From NCBI GenBank assembly GCA_022113835.1, contig JAILWY010000026.1, forward strand, positions 5,104,001 to 5,168,000: a stretch of 64,000 bases of DNA, read 5' to 3'. The notes beneath the pieces are model-generated. The model was not told the DNA's origin and made no database searches. It saw only the letters and a program-made list of their open reading frames with translations. Source of the stretch: Atopsyche davidsoni (taxonomy: Eukaryota > Arthropoda > Insecta > Trichoptera > Hydrobiosidae). The stretch's first letter is position 1, and each line of letters starts with the position of its first letter. The position numbers and the translations under genes are program-made. Positions 49,023-61,314 of the stretch are shown here, in pieces.

Positions 49023-49552
49023 TATAATAATATTGTATTTTATCACTGATTTTTAATAAGTTGTATTATTATGCTATGAAACACTGATCAATAAAACGTT
49101 TAGCAGTTAAAGTTATTTCATTTTATCACTCAGTCAATTCCGAGTGTAATTTACTGTAGCATTTTCATTCTATGGACTATGTTATGAACAAAACTTAAAT
49201 GCACGAGAGTAATTTTCCGACGGTAATAATTACGTGACGTAAAATGAAATGTGGGGAGTCGTTAACTTTCTTCGGTCGTCAAATGCAGCGGCGATCAACT
49301 GAGTTGTCGTCGAGAAACAGCGTCGTAAATAGTACGAATTGTGCAGTCGTTTGTAATTATACGGTTCCTCAACTCGGCGGCAAGGCCGCTCTCAAATGCT
49401 TTATTATAATTTATGAAGCGAATTTAAATTTGAAATATACCTTACAGGCATTTATCAAATACAGTATGTAAAGCTTATAAAAATATACAATTGTATTACA
49501 GATTGATGAGAAGTTGAAGTACTCGTACATACACTTAAAAAAATTGCATTGA

Positions 49553-49580
49553 GTTAGCATGCATGCTAACCCATATGGGT
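49553..49580. repeat. Two abutting palindromes
   Basis: GTTAGCATGCATGCTAAC (49553-49570) is a perfect 18-bp palindrome. It overlaps ACCCATATGGGT (49569-49580), a perfect 12-bp palindrome. Function unknown. Confidence 0.85.
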
Positions 49581-49904
49581 TCCGAATACGATTGCAGCAA
49601 TACTTTTCTCAGTTTCTTTTTAACCTGTTAAATTCTTAAATTATCTTACTGTCAAAAGAAATAAAATAAACTTATTTAATGCACACGTACATATACCTGA
49701 ATATTGTTTATTGAAATTTTCTGGGGATATAACAAGCTGAATACAGTCCCACCCGGATTTTCCTCATCACTCTTCATTGGATTTAACATTTAAACATATA
49801 TGTGAACATTTTCAAATGATTTAAAATAATCACAAGTGATTATACAAAAACAGCTTTATTTTAAATGATTTTCAGTAACAGCTGGCTATAAAGCGATTTG
49901 TTTA

Positions 49905-50075
49905 CAACGCCCTCACCCCTTACAGGTACGCAAAGGGGCTCATTAGACTCTTTGATTAAAGGGAATTAGTTCAGGGTCAGAGGTCAATTGATAATGATTG
50001 CGGGTTGATTGCGGCGCATGATTTCGGCTGCTCAGACTAGCGGGGCCTGCAGTAGCTCCCGTCAGCCTAATCACA
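49905..50075. promoter_or_regulatory. Island with DR1 nuclear receptor site and TCF-like site
   Basis: GGGTCAGAGGTCA at 49974-49986 is a near-ideal direct repeat with 1-bp spacing (HNF4, Ultraspiracle and Seven-up type). CTTTGATTAAAG lies 20 bp upstream at about 49949-49960 and resembles a TCF/Pangolin site. Confidence 0.4.
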
Positions 50076-50579
50076 TGGCAAATATCCAATATCTGAGCTA
50101 TTTGTGCATTTACATACAGGCGTTACAGCCAATATGTTATGACAATATACATAATTAAACGCATAAACGTTATATGACCAGGGACTGTTGTATCGGCTGA
50201 TACGTTATGTGAGCTTGTAAAGAAAATCATAAGGTCAAAAGCAATATATTAAAAAGCAAATTTTTATGAATAAGTAGTCGACTAAAATATACATTTTTCA
50301 ACTTCCTATTTAACATCTGATGATTAAAAGCATATAACAATAATTACTTCCACTATCAAAAATATATTATTTTACACAAATATATATTTTTTAAAAATAG
50401 CAAACATCATTCACAGATTTCATATTTTCAAACTATTCTATTTTATACACAGTCACTAATTTTAGAGAGATACCATTAATTTTCAAACACCGTGCACACA
50501 AAGGCGCCCATATAAAAATAAATAACACAATTTCAAGGCATCCTCTATTAATAAGATATTATATTTAATTGGACATGTT

Positions 50580-50760
50580 CACGGCCATTATTCGGATCCC
50601 TTCGTCACTTTTTTCACGAGCAGTCCCGGTGTGTACCTAACGCTCATTTCCAAGCGTGACGTGGCAATCTCCCCGCGCAGGACGTGAACGGGGAACCCAC
50701 GAGCCACAAAAACGAAGAAACTACGCCTTCCGACCCGAAAACGACAATTTATTCAATTAA
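50580..50760. promoter_or_regulatory. GC island, candidate regulatory
   Basis: Base composition only; includes GTGACGTGGC. Nothing coding. Confidence 0.2.
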
Positions 50761-51156
50761 GTTACTCGTAACTTCTTTACTAATATAACTAAACGTGATG
50801 ATTCGTGAATTTAACGTGAATTATTTTGTATCCTGCAATTTACGATAAGTGATTATTTTTTTAACAATATGTGTAAAAAAAATTTTTTTGAAAACTAATT
50901 GATATTGGGAATTTAATCAGTATCACGGACGTGTTTTAATTTTGCATAATTGCTGTATAATAAACATATATGTTTATAAAAGTCTGACAACAAATTGTAC
51001 AGGTTTATCTCAAAACGTTTAAAAATCCGCACTGTGCGAATTAATACTTCAGTACTGCTTAAAATTTAGTTTTCGTGACCTTTTTTTTTGCCGTTGTGGT
51101 TTATACCACAAAATAAATACTTATAATTCATAACAAATACTAATAATACCATAAAT

Positions 51157-51218
51157 ACTTATAATTTACATTAAATTGGATGTGATTATTCACATCCAAT
51201 TTAATGTGAATTATAAGT
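51157..51218. repeat. Near-perfect hairpin, 29-bp arms, 4-nt loop
   Basis: Arms 51157-51185 and 51190-51218 are reverse complements with one mismatch, loop TTAT. A related ACTTATAATTCATAA motif occurs just upstream at about 51118-51132. Confidence 0.92.
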
Positions 51219-51683
51219 ATGTAAAATAAATAGTATATAAAATGTTTTTTTTATATACCTAAAAACATTTGAACTCATGACGACATGACCAAAGTTTTGA
51301 AAAACTTTTGTATAAAAAACCAAACCTCGACTTTATACTCACAAAATCATTATTATTTTAAGACCCTTTCATTTTATTTAATATGTTGCAAACTTTGCTT
51401 TATAGGAGTGTAAAATGTGATATTATACGTGGGAGGTTTAAATCGATAGATCGCGGCCTGATGATCATAGTTAACCATTATGTACAAGCAAACTGGGTGG
51501 TAAGCATATATTATGAGTTGAAGTGATGCGAAAAACTTGTATCCGTTTTTATTTTTCTCACTATATTATATATTCTACAAATTACAGTGTCAATCATTTC
51601 ACGCTTCACCCAAAACTTCTTTACTAATATAACTTTCAAAATATCCAAATCTTACTTATTTACAATATTATTCACATTAACTC

Positions 51684-52001
51684 TCACAGAATGATCGTAT
51701 TAGCATACTCATTTCCTAATTGAATTCTTAAGAAGTCTCTCTTTGGGCGAATAAAACTTGATGTTGGCCCGGCAATGACGGAGTAGTGCGGAGACCGGAA
51801 TATATTATCGACCAAGAATGTATAAAATGTCCAATAGCCCGCTGGAAGACATCCCCGGCCATTGTCATCTTTCGGTCGCACCATTAAGTAATAAGACATT
51901 GGACTAAAGCCAGTTTTTACGACACCGGCTCCGCGGAAATTCACGAAGCTGGTTTGCGAGCAACTGAAGAAGATACATCGGATCTCTTGCATGAATATCA
52001 T
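51684..52001 (-). other. Unrecognised 105-residue minus-strand frame with acceptor-like start
   Basis: The frame contains SYYLMVRPKDDNGRG, GYWTFYTFLVDNIF and SVIAGPTSSFIRPKRDF, unusually protein-like for this AT-rich area. On the minus strand TGTATCTTCTTCAG at about 51963 would make a good 3' splice site, leaving about 260 nt of open exon. No family is recognised and no partner exon was found. It may be an orphan exon, an old insertion or chance. Confidence 0.25.
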
Positions 52002-53255
52002 GAATCTTAATCGCCTTTAAACATTGTTATTTTATTACCGGTTTTATTTTCAGTATTTTTTAAAAATAAAAATATGCTGTGTATCCTGTATTTTGTCAGT
52101 CATTTATGTTAATGATTTAATCATTTGTATAAAGTTTTTCGAATAAAGCGAGAATAATTCTGGCTCCTGCGTTTGTACCTATTGTACCGTCAGACCACCT
52201 GTGACATGGCTTATGTTCTCGATCTGATAATCTCTATTGAAGGGGAAACGACTTGAATACAATTAGGGGTAAACAAACCGCTATCGTGCGTTGGCATCTC
52301 TTAGTATACATAATAGCAATGAAATAGTGCATGACATTGCTAACAATTGTAAAAAAAATACAGCTGTTAAAGTCTATGCGCGATTGTTTCGTATGCATAC
52401 TAAAATATAAAATAAATCACCATAAAAATTTATATTCTTCATAGATAGTTACACTTTGGTATAGTAGGTTAAAAAAAATGTATTTTTTAAAAATGCAATA
52501 AAAGTATAATTTTTAAATTTAAAACAGGTTATTTAAAAAAAACTTCAGAATAGAGTTTTTATTGTCAACAGCTTATTCAGGGTATCGTGTGATTTTTGTC
52601 AAGTGGTAGAATAATAATAAATACGATTTGAATAATATCTTATGCAAATAAATAAAATATCAAAATGGAAAGAGTCATGAATTTTTTTATATTTCTGGGA
52701 AGCCTTTACTGATGTGGTGTTTTTATGTGGGATTTTTATGTTATTCTCAAAGGTATGGTCGAATTCAATTAAGTGCAAATTCCGAGAAATCGATATCTGC
52801 CAGACCATTTAGCTATTTTTAAGTTTACACGTCCCTTAGAAGGACTAAAGATGTTTCCTTATAAATTTGCGAGCATGAAATCTGTAAATATATAATTTTT
52901 TGCACCTGGATTATTGAAATATTATTTCTTGTAAGTAAATAGATGTTAGATCTTCCGTACAGCCTAAACCTTTACAATCTATCAATTTTGATTGGTTTAA
53001 CTCTGCCGGTCTTATGCAACAGATTTTAAGCTTAAGTTGTAGTATTTTTAAACCAAAATTTAACTGACGAGATACCAATAATGCCAGGCGTTTGAAATAT
53101 GACTTTGTTGAAAAATCCTTAAATTACCACGAGCTACGAGACTTTCACAGAAGGCGCAAAGAAAGATAACTCCTGACGATGGTTAAAAAGCGCAAGGTAT
53201 TCTATTATAGCCATATTTTTCTAAATAACAAATATAACCTACTCAGGGAAAAATC

Positions 53256-53397
53256 CAAGGGAAAAGAACAATTGGAAGGAGAAAGGTAGTAGCTGGATGT
53301 CGGGAGTACTGCCGATTTAGTAAAGCTGGCTTAGGATAAACATATGTTCAGTGAGATGGTCCCCAACCTCCTCTGAGAATAGTCACTTGGAGAAAAC
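53256..53397 (+). repeat. LINE 3' terminal fragment (family B), copy 1
   Basis: GGAAGGAGAAAGGTAGTAGC, then CTGGATG..GCCGATTTAGTAAAG, GTTCAGTGAGATGGT and CCAACCTCCTCTGAG. Family consensus reading in this direction suggests ..LAQDKDMFSEMVANLL-stop, like the C-terminus of a LINE ORF2, followed by a GAAGAAG tail. Repeat A shares the last approximately 60 bp. Confidence 0.65.
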
Positions 53398-53544
53398 ATG
53401 TATATATATAGAAAGTGAAGTACTTATTTCATATACAATACAAAATTATAACACAACTCGAGTTTAAGCTAGCGTGAGATTACTGAAAATATATAAATTC
53501 AATAGACAAAATTCTCATTCATACATAAATCATCGAGTAAATGA

Positions 53545-53800
53545 AATCTATTCCACGAACTGCGCCAGACGTGAAGTATTTCTCCCACAGAAATTAGAAT
53601 CAGCTGAAATGATTTGTAATTCGTAATTAAATAAAACCGAGACATCTGCGATAAAGTGCGAGGCGAATCCACAGTTCACAGGAATCACTCTTCTTGCCGA
53701 GTCACTCGCGCCGCATCCGAACCAATCTGTACCGAGCCTCGCGCGAGTAATATTGTGTTGAACTGCTTTATGAATGAAAATTCCTCGCACTTCTTGGAAA
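53545..53800. promoter_or_regulatory. Moderately GC-rich island with TAATTA sites
   Basis: Includes GTAATTCGTAATTAAAT. The 80-residue minus-strand frame is unrecognised. Confidence 0.2.
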
Positions 53801-55039
53801 TCGATTCACAGTGAGATTTTAATTCTTTTTCATCCTTCCCGGTGTATTGAATGAAATATTTAAACTAACGCGCTAAAAACAACAAGGTTACTCGTTGCGG
53901 TTCCGAAGTGTTTTCATACAAATTTTCGGTTACAGTCCGTCCCAGTACTGTCGCAACTGAATACATTTTCATGCAGATAAAGCATGCCAACAATCTAAAA
54001 CAATGTTTATGTTAACACATTTCTCGTATTAAACAGAACCTTTTACAAAATAATATCTATACAAACCATGGCTTAGTGACGATTCAGTTAACTCTTATTT
54101 TATGGTCATAAAATATCTAGACCTGAAAAGTTATAAATAAAATATGACGTCATGAAATCATAGTTGCGGAAACGACTTAGCATATTAAAACTACAGTCAC
54201 TACAAGGGTTTTCCAGCATTTATACATAAATTATTATTTTTTAAATATTAAAATGTTAATAACGCTTTTTTACCCCACGATATGCGTTGAATCTATGGAA
54301 TATGCCCCCTTGTTATTTTGAAGCTTGCAGGTATTTATGAAATGCGTTTGCCTCGCTAACAGAAGTGTCAAGTCATCTGCGCCGCCCACCTGAGGTAAAC
54401 AGCTGACTGGTCGTTTTTACCTTTTATGTAGGTTTCATACAACCAGGCTTTGTCGCCAGAGATGTGCCTCGCCGCTAATGCAACGTCCAAGCTGACCATT
54501 ATGCTAATTAAATTACACCGAATTCTATAATCGACACCATAAAAAAGCATCCAGAACCTCATTAACTCTATTTTAATTCACGGAAAGCTTCAGAAATTTT
54601 CGTTTAATTTAAGTTTAAAATGAAGGTTTTTATTTGGTAAATCTGATACCATGACTCTTGACATGTATTCATTTAAATATATAAAAAAATCGTCGAAGTG
54701 TGTTTAGCCTTCAACAATAACAGCAAGCAGCCTTAAGTTGTGATTCATTGAAATCTACAAAAAAAAAAACTATATTAGCCTAATTATGCTTTTAAGTGTT
54801 ATTTCTCGTTTATACAACAACATTGAATGTGTAACAGCGATAATAAATAAAAATGACAACATATTGTTTATTATTTATAATATGTATTCGAAAGCGGCTC
54901 AACGTAAAAAAACCTCATATACATAATGCTTATACATATTTATATGTATAGCTTCAGGTGTATTCGTGATACCGTAAATGCACTCCCACGTCACAGAATA
55001 CATTTAAAAACGAAACAAAAAAATTAAAAATTAAAATTT

Positions 55040-55320
55040 AGGACTCGGTGTGTTATCTCGCAGGCATGCGCGGTGATTTCGAGAGCGGCATTTTAATTGG
55101 CGGCAAACCAAAGCGAGGGAAGGTCCCCCTCTGCACCCTCACACCCCTCCGCCCCGACCAATTATTGGAGGCATCTCCAAAAATGTCCCAGAGCCTCAGA
55201 CATTCGTCGGCCGGTCAGCGCCGATACGCAATCGCCTAAAAACCCGAGAGATAGTTCACGGGAGCCGCGGCGACTGGGATCTCGAGGAGACTAATGATAC
55301 GCCGTGTGTCGGCTGCTTTG
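55040..55320. promoter_or_regulatory. GC island with facing CCAAT boxes
   Basis: CCAATTATTGG at about 55158-55168 is a pair of facing CCAAT cores. Two plus-strand frames are open but unrecognised. Confidence 0.25.
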
Positions 55321-56234
55321 GGAAGAAAACATAATACATTTCTAAATTTGCGCTTTATATGGAGTACACCTCAACCGGCCGTTGCGTTCTCGCCAGCAGG
55401 TGTAAGGAATGTAGCCGATAACTTGATATAATCATATAGGTGGTTTGATAGGTAATTTCGATTTATCATCTTAGGTATCCCCAGAAAACTTGTTTTTATT
55501 TAAGAATTTCAGCCTATTATATGCTGCACCACCCTGGAACCTCTCAGCCAAGTTAGTTAACAGCTATGCTAATCACTGGATTACATGACGATTACACATT
55601 AAATGAGAGTTTATATCTTTAATATATTCAACCCTTTTTTTTATGTTTCGGTACGGGTTTATTTGAAGTGTGCTTTTATATAAATTTATGGTCTGAAACC
55701 ATTTTATATGTTCAACTCAGTAGTATTTTAAATAACAAGATATAAAATTATACTTAACTTATTACTTATTTATTGAAGCAACCGGTTTCGAAAACAATCA
55801 TGATTGGCATCGACGAGCAGAACGAAAGCAGATCATAAATACATCTTGACAGTATGATGAATTGATATGTATTAATTTTGTTTGTTTTATTTAAGTGTTT
55901 TTGTCTTACACTACCAATTAAGCTTAACTGCAAGCATTCCAATAATTGGTCTGCATCAATAACTGAGAGCCATTTCTTTTTTTACAAACATTCAATCTAG
56001 GTTATTTTGAAAGGGAACGATTTGATCAACTCAAAATATTGGTATGTCTCGATTGAATTGAAGACCATTAGTAAGGTTTTCTCCACTATAGAATAGAAAT
56101 TGTAGAGTATTTCCAATGATGACATATTATTACAGATAAATATTTTTAAAACATATTATACAATTTTTTATCTGAAATACGTTAGGTTGAACTCTTGAGA
56201 ATCCTAATAGGTAAACTTGTCATGTATGAGGTAC

Positions 56235-56400
56235 GTTTTTTATTTGGCTTCGTGGTATTCCCGTGAGTCTTGTCTGTCGCCGCCAAGGGGGATATTCAGT
56301 ATCTAACGTGTATTCGATTAAACCCAGGAAGGGAGCAATAGATTGTCGCAGCCTGGCCGATCGCCGCGGAGTGACTTGCGTTTCGCGTTACAACGCAGGA
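56235..56400. promoter_or_regulatory. GC island
   Basis: Base composition only; CCGATCGCCGCGG near the right end. Confidence 0.15.
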
Positions 56401-57050
56401 CACTTTAAATGAATTCAGTTAAAAATGTTACAAAAAATAAAAAAAATATTCATGAAACTCTATAGATAACCTTCGACTTTCGTTACACCTTTAAAATATC
56501 ACAATTCAAAAAAAAAACGTACAATATTTTCGGTGTCTTTTGAAGCTGAAATTTTCATATAAATAACTAAAACAAATAATGAATTGCTATGAAACATATT
56601 TTAATTTTAATTTAGAAATAATCATTCATTTCGTAGCCATATATTGATTGTTGTCAATGTAAAAATAATAGTAGTGAAAGGTATAGCTTGAGTTTTGTTA
56701 ATAAAATAGCAACAAAGTATTTACTGAATAAAAAAGTACTGCGTTATTTGCTGCTGACATGCCAATCTTACTTCTTAAACACAGCCACTTTATTTCACAT
56801 CCGTTATTAAAGATAGAATTATATCAGAAAGTGAAAGTTTAATAAACTGACTAATTTTATTTATAGTTTTTTTTAGTTACAAAGCATGTGCTAATGCAAT
56901 TTAGTTTGTTTGCCGGCAACAAACTTTCAATTGTAATTTTGTAACGTTCGCTGCATTTAATAGATTTATGAAGTCAGTATCAAATGAATCATAAATAAAG
57001 TTCCAATATCTTTCAGTAACTTCTATACCGCTGAAAATCGTTATGTTAAG

Positions 57051-57145
57051 TCTTGTAAGGAAAGGACTTATAATAATGCTATTGGGCAGCAGCAAAACGC
57101 ATACTTTTCCTTCCAATATAAAACTGCGGACCCACTACATCAAGA
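57051..57145 (+). repeat. Dispersed repeat A, fragment
   Basis: About 95 bp matching the middle of repeat A (ATAATGCTATTGGGCAGCAG through CCAATATAAAACTGCGGACC and CCCACTACATC). Both ends are missing. Confidence 0.75.
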
Positions 57146-57284
57146 TTAATTCTTGCTTTATAGGTAACCATTATTCAAGTACATACAAGAAAAAATTGAC
57201 TTCAGATTTTTATTTTCTTTTAGTATGAAACTTTTGGCTGTGATTGTGAAAAATTGACATTTATTGTTGCACCTCTTTACTCCA

Positions 57285-57600
57285 CGTGGTTGTGTATCTC
57301 ATTAATTGTTATGGTGCAAGTGGGTGTCAAAGCCATCGTCCCCGCTGCAGCGAGTCAGCTGGTCGCCCTCGGGTCGCAGTCGGATTTGTCAACCGCGGCG
57401 GTATTCAGTATTTCCTAATTGGACTCAGAGTTAACCCGGCCTTCCTTTTTTGTTTGTTCCTCCAGTTTGGCCGACTAACCTGCTACCTCGCCCGCCTTTG
57501 TTATTTATTCCCAATTAACGAATTGTTTCGCAAAATATTCGATCCTAATCGGTCTGATATTCAAATAGCTGGGGTCGGAAGCTTGGGATAACTATTAATT
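57285..57600. promoter_or_regulatory. GC-richer block, unrecognised 101-residue plus frame
   Basis: Open from 57286 to 57591 on the plus strand. Hydrophobic stretches (FLFCLFLQF) but no family motif. Treated as non-coding unless shown otherwise. Confidence 0.15.
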
Positions 57601-58727
57601 AGGAGCTTTTGTATCTTTGGAAGCAAGATTCTTCTGCTGCTCCGGGTTTATGGATACAGAAGTGCTTCTTTTTCAGAGAATCTGTCCGCTTGTTCATTTA
57701 TCTATTTGACATTTTGATTTTAATGAGACCTTTTAAAAGACAAATTATTTTACTTGTTTAAGGATAAATCGATATGACAAAGTGATTTTTTTTATTTGGG
57801 CTTATCTTTTGTGGTTAATTATTTCCAAAAAATCCAAATGGTTGCTTTTAAAATTTAAATATATTTTTAATGGATCCATAAATCTTTCTGTCTGTATACG
57901 AGTACTAGACTAGATCGTTAGAGAAAATTCAAACCAGGTTTGGTCTCGTATGTTTTTTAACAAGCACCAATAAAAAAACGCCCAAAGAAAGCTTCTAAAA
58001 ACTTGTACCTGATAACTGCTACAGAAATAAAAAGTTTTGTAAAATACATTCAGCTTAATCAGCTCGCTAAAAAAATGATCATGTAAGTATAATTCTCATT
58101 ATAAATGCTACCGTTTCTATTTGATAAGACTCGTGTTAATTAATAGATGCGACCAAAGACTTCTTTTTCAACCGCTCTTTTTCAGGACTTGAAATAATAT
58201 CAGTAAATGGTGTTAAACTTACTTGTCTAGCTACTGATATGATTTAGGTACTTCAATAATTTGGTTTTTTGCTAATAAACAGGACAACAGCCTCATTAAA
58301 TGCTTGAATTTTTGCAACGTTTTTATCTTACATCGTTTTTCAGATTTTCTCTGCAATGTTTATCGAGAAGATTGCGCTGAGTGTGTTCCGCTCTATTAAG
58401 CTATGTACCTTGTATACAGAGTGATTCCAAGCTCTTAAGAAATCTTTCATCGTGTCATTTTCATTGATCTACTAATCATAAAACATTTCAAAAACTGCTT
58501 TTTGTGCAGATTTTTCATTTAAGATATTATTTTGTGTGAAGTATGTAGTGACATTAATATCATTATTTAATAGTAATATCGTCTCAGTTTTCCTGTGTGG
58601 AGTCAAAGCTTGTACACTCAAGACAGCTGCGAAGAAATGTGGCTGTATAGGAGAATCCTTTAGATACCATGGGAAAGAGTCTTGCATAGAATGCGCAAAG
58701 AACGGGAACTCTCGACGTTGACGTAAC

Positions 58728-58891
58728 AATAAACATATTATCCTACAGCTGATTGTCTAAGGAAAAAGGGGCATTGGAAGGAGGAAGTTTACGTGGATGC
58801 AGAATGCCGAATCGGTGAGACTGGCCCAGGATAGGGATGTGTTCAATGAAACGGCCACCAACGTATTATGAGGAGAAGCATGAGAAGAAGA
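58728..58891 (+). repeat. LINE 3' terminal fragment (family B), copy 2
   Basis: Same block order as the copy at 53256-53397, with CATTGGAAGGAGGAAG, a recognisable GCAGAATGCCGAATCGGTGA, GACTGGCCCAGGATAGGGAT, and an AGAAGAAGACG tail. It extends further 5' (AACATATTATCCTACAGCTG). Confidence 0.65.
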
Positions 58892-58919
58892 CGGTGTAAG
58901 TGAATCACCCTGTGCAAGT

Positions 58920-59120
58920 GAGCGGCGATAGCTCGCAGTCGGCCGTTCTGCTGCCGCCGCCCGAGCCGCGATAATTTTTTGTGATAACGCCGAGTGTCAT
59001 TTAATTCACGGAACGCCTTCCCGAAGCCGAGTCCCTGTCTAGTAGCCGGTCACGACTTTGCCGCAGCTCGGAGCTCGCCTGCGTTCTCCACCTCCATTGT
59101 TACCGCTGCCGGGCCGAGAA
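58920..59120. promoter_or_regulatory. GC island between two LINE tails
   Basis: CpG-rich, includes TCATTTAATTCACGG and CCATTGTTACC. No coding evidence. Confidence 0.25.
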
Positions 59121-59316
59121 CCACCAGAGCTTTTATACAAAAGCTTTGAAATATTGTTACCTTTAACCTTGACTACTTTTTTTTCTATACTCGACGACCA
59201 TAAGATACAAAATCTTTATATAATATGGCTATGAAGTCTATGATCCGTGATACTCGTTCTATGAAATTTACATCAGATATTTATATATTTATAAATTAAT
59301 ATTAACTTCAAGACGG

Positions 59317-59430
59317 TTAAAATGAGACATTGGAAGCAGAGAGTTAACGTAGGTGCGGAATTAATAGTAAGAGCCAAGGATAAAAATATCTTCAGTAACA
59401 TGGACACCTACCTCCTCTGAAATAGAACGG
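59317..59430 (+). repeat. LINE 3' terminal fragment (family B), copy 3
   Basis: A diverged copy: GAGACATTGGAAGCAGAGAG, AGAGCCAAGGATAAAAATAT, then CTTCAGTAACATGGACACCT and ACCTCCTCTGAAA. The GAAGAAG tail is lost. Confidence 0.55.
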
Positions 59431-59688
59431 TTTAATCAAGAACAATTGAAATTACGTTTTTTTTTTACTAAAATACCATTAAAGAAATCAGTCATCGCTC
59501 TATATACAGTGTATATATAATTCACACAAACGCGTACTCAAAGTATGCTATTATTTTTTTATATAAAAGGATCAGAACTTTGTACAAAAACATATTTTAA
59601 ATCCCGGCCGTTGTATTGCCAAATCAATATTTTTCAAATAAAAATCGATAGTCAATTTTCTTTACGCGTCAATGTGTCCCCGACATGA

Positions 59689-59967
59689 TCAAAAGCATTG
59701 TGTTTTCGCAACGACCAACGGATTCCGCCGCGTCATTAACATTTTATACAAATACGTGGTGGTAGAATAGTTTCGATCATCACAACTGGCGTTTCCTGTA
59801 AAATCGACAAACTTCCCGAAGCGCGTGTCACACGAGTGCCACGTGCCATTGTCATATTGTCGACATTGTTTCGCTGACACGCCGACAACTTGCCGAGCAG
59901 GCACGTGTAATTTTTGAAGGCCTCTCGCGAATATTTTATTTGCTGTAAATTTTGTGAGCGACGACAT
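59689..59967 (-). other. Unrecognised 92-residue minus-strand frame
   Basis: From an ATG at 59967: MSSLTKFTANKIFARGLQKL, then a cysteine-bearing stretch (QCRQYDNGTWHSCDTRFG). A CACGTG lies near 59840 and a GCACGTGTA near 59900. No family is recognised. Could be regulatory sequence that happens to be open. Confidence 0.2.
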
Positions 59968-60319
59968 TTATCAAAAAATATAACAGTGCTTGAGTACTTT
60001 ACGGACAAGCGTCTATTATTTGTGATGATAAAACGTTTTGGGACCAATAATGGTCAGCAATTAAACTCAATTATCATGAGTTAAGCAGTTAAGCAGGTAC
60101 CAAATATATGATATACACAAAATCATTTTCAAATTCAGATCTGTATCGTTCAAACCGTTATTAATATTTCAAAAATATAATCTTGAGTTTTGCATTTCTT
60201 TTGAATATACCGCGTTAGTGTTTAACGTTTACATATTTTGCACCATCGATCAATTGTTTTAAAGTGTTTCGGTGAGTTTGAAATGTGTAACAGACATGGT
60301 AGAGAATGATATTACTGGC

Positions 60320-60400
60320 TGAACCGGATCAACGGTGGCCACACCCGGCCCCGTGCGGAGAGCCCGCCGGCCCGCCCGTGCCGCAGCCCAGCGACTGATC
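60320..60400. promoter_or_regulatory. Short very GC-rich island
   Basis: About 80 bp dominated by CCCGGCCCC, CCCGCCGGCCCGCC. No coding evidence. Confidence 0.2.
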
Positions 60401-60540
60401 ACAAACCTTGATTTCCATACTGCAGCAGTCTCAATGACCTAATAATATCAATATAACAGTGATGTGCAGTCCACGAACCAATAAAGAATCGCTCACCATA
60501 AATGACAAGCACTTCTTGCTTGTCATACCTAGTACACATG

Positions 60541-61147
60541 CTTAAGGACCTAAGTCCCATACTCAAGTTTTTTTGATAATTTTCTGGTCCGTTTTGCGAA
60601 AAATCGACTGCACCAATCAAAAACAATTTTATGTAAAAAGTTAGATACATCCCTTTTTTCGAACAGAATATTTTTTCATTTCTTGTAAATTAACTTTTAG
60701 TATAATAAATATGTGTTTTTCCGCTTGAAGTGTAGGAATTTGGAGATTCGTCATGTTCCTGTTCTAAGAGTCCTAAACGTTCAAAAGTCTTTTTTTCAAT
60801 TGGTATTAAAAGATTAAATATAAACCCTGTGCGATTTATTATTTTAAAAATTAAAAAAAAAAATCTTCAACAAACTTTGGTTTTGAAAAGTCGTCATTTT
60901 ATCCAATTTTTCAACATCTTCAAGATTTTATTTTACCCTAAAATAGACGTTAATTAAATAATTCAAAATAGATAAATATAATTTATAGTTTTTTTAATAC
61001 TCTTTAAAAAAATAAACTTTCGACATAGAAAAATAAAGTGACAATTAAATTAATTAAATGACACGATTTCGCCAGGTAAAACGGTCCTTTTTTGTGGCAG
61101 ACGGGGGATGGACACCAAGCAAGGTTAGGTAGCAAGACCCTTAAGGA
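60541..61147 (+). mobile_element. Dispersed repeat C, copy 2, TTAA-flanked
   Basis: Contains the match to 26301-26836 plus a unique right part ending at CCCCTTAAGG. TTAA stands at both edges (60542-60545 and 61142-61145). TTAA is the piggyBac target site, but the ends (GGAC on the left, GGGGTCT inverse on the right) do not look like standard piggyBac termini, so the class is open. A second CTTAAGGACC-type inverse lies at 61305-61314, which is an alternative right end. Confidence 0.6.
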
Positions 61148-61179
61148 TTAAAATACCAACGAAACACTATTAACAGTAC

Positions 61180-61314
61180 ATCTTCATCGAGTGCCTCCCC
61201 TCAGAGAAGGATGGCCAGTGTTCGTGGTTTTCTATGGAGAAAATAGTGTAGTGGGTCCCCGGGTTCTTCAGTATAACAAAAGTTGTCCACAAGTATAACA
61301 AAAGGGTCCTTAAG
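61180..61314 (-). mobile_element. Retroposon insertion (repeat A tail) with 11-bp target duplication
   Basis: The minus strand reads into the tail of repeat A (CCCGGGGACCCACTACAC..., then GAGGGGAGGCACTCGATGAAGATG-like end). It is bounded by the direct repeat TATTAACAGTA at 61169-61179 and 61315-61325. The purine-rich 3' end abuts the duplication, as expected of target-primed reverse transcription. The 5' part (about 61260-61314) does not match other copies. CTTAAGGACC at its 5' end is also the inverse of the repeat C left end, so part of this block could belong to repeat C. Confidence 0.65.
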
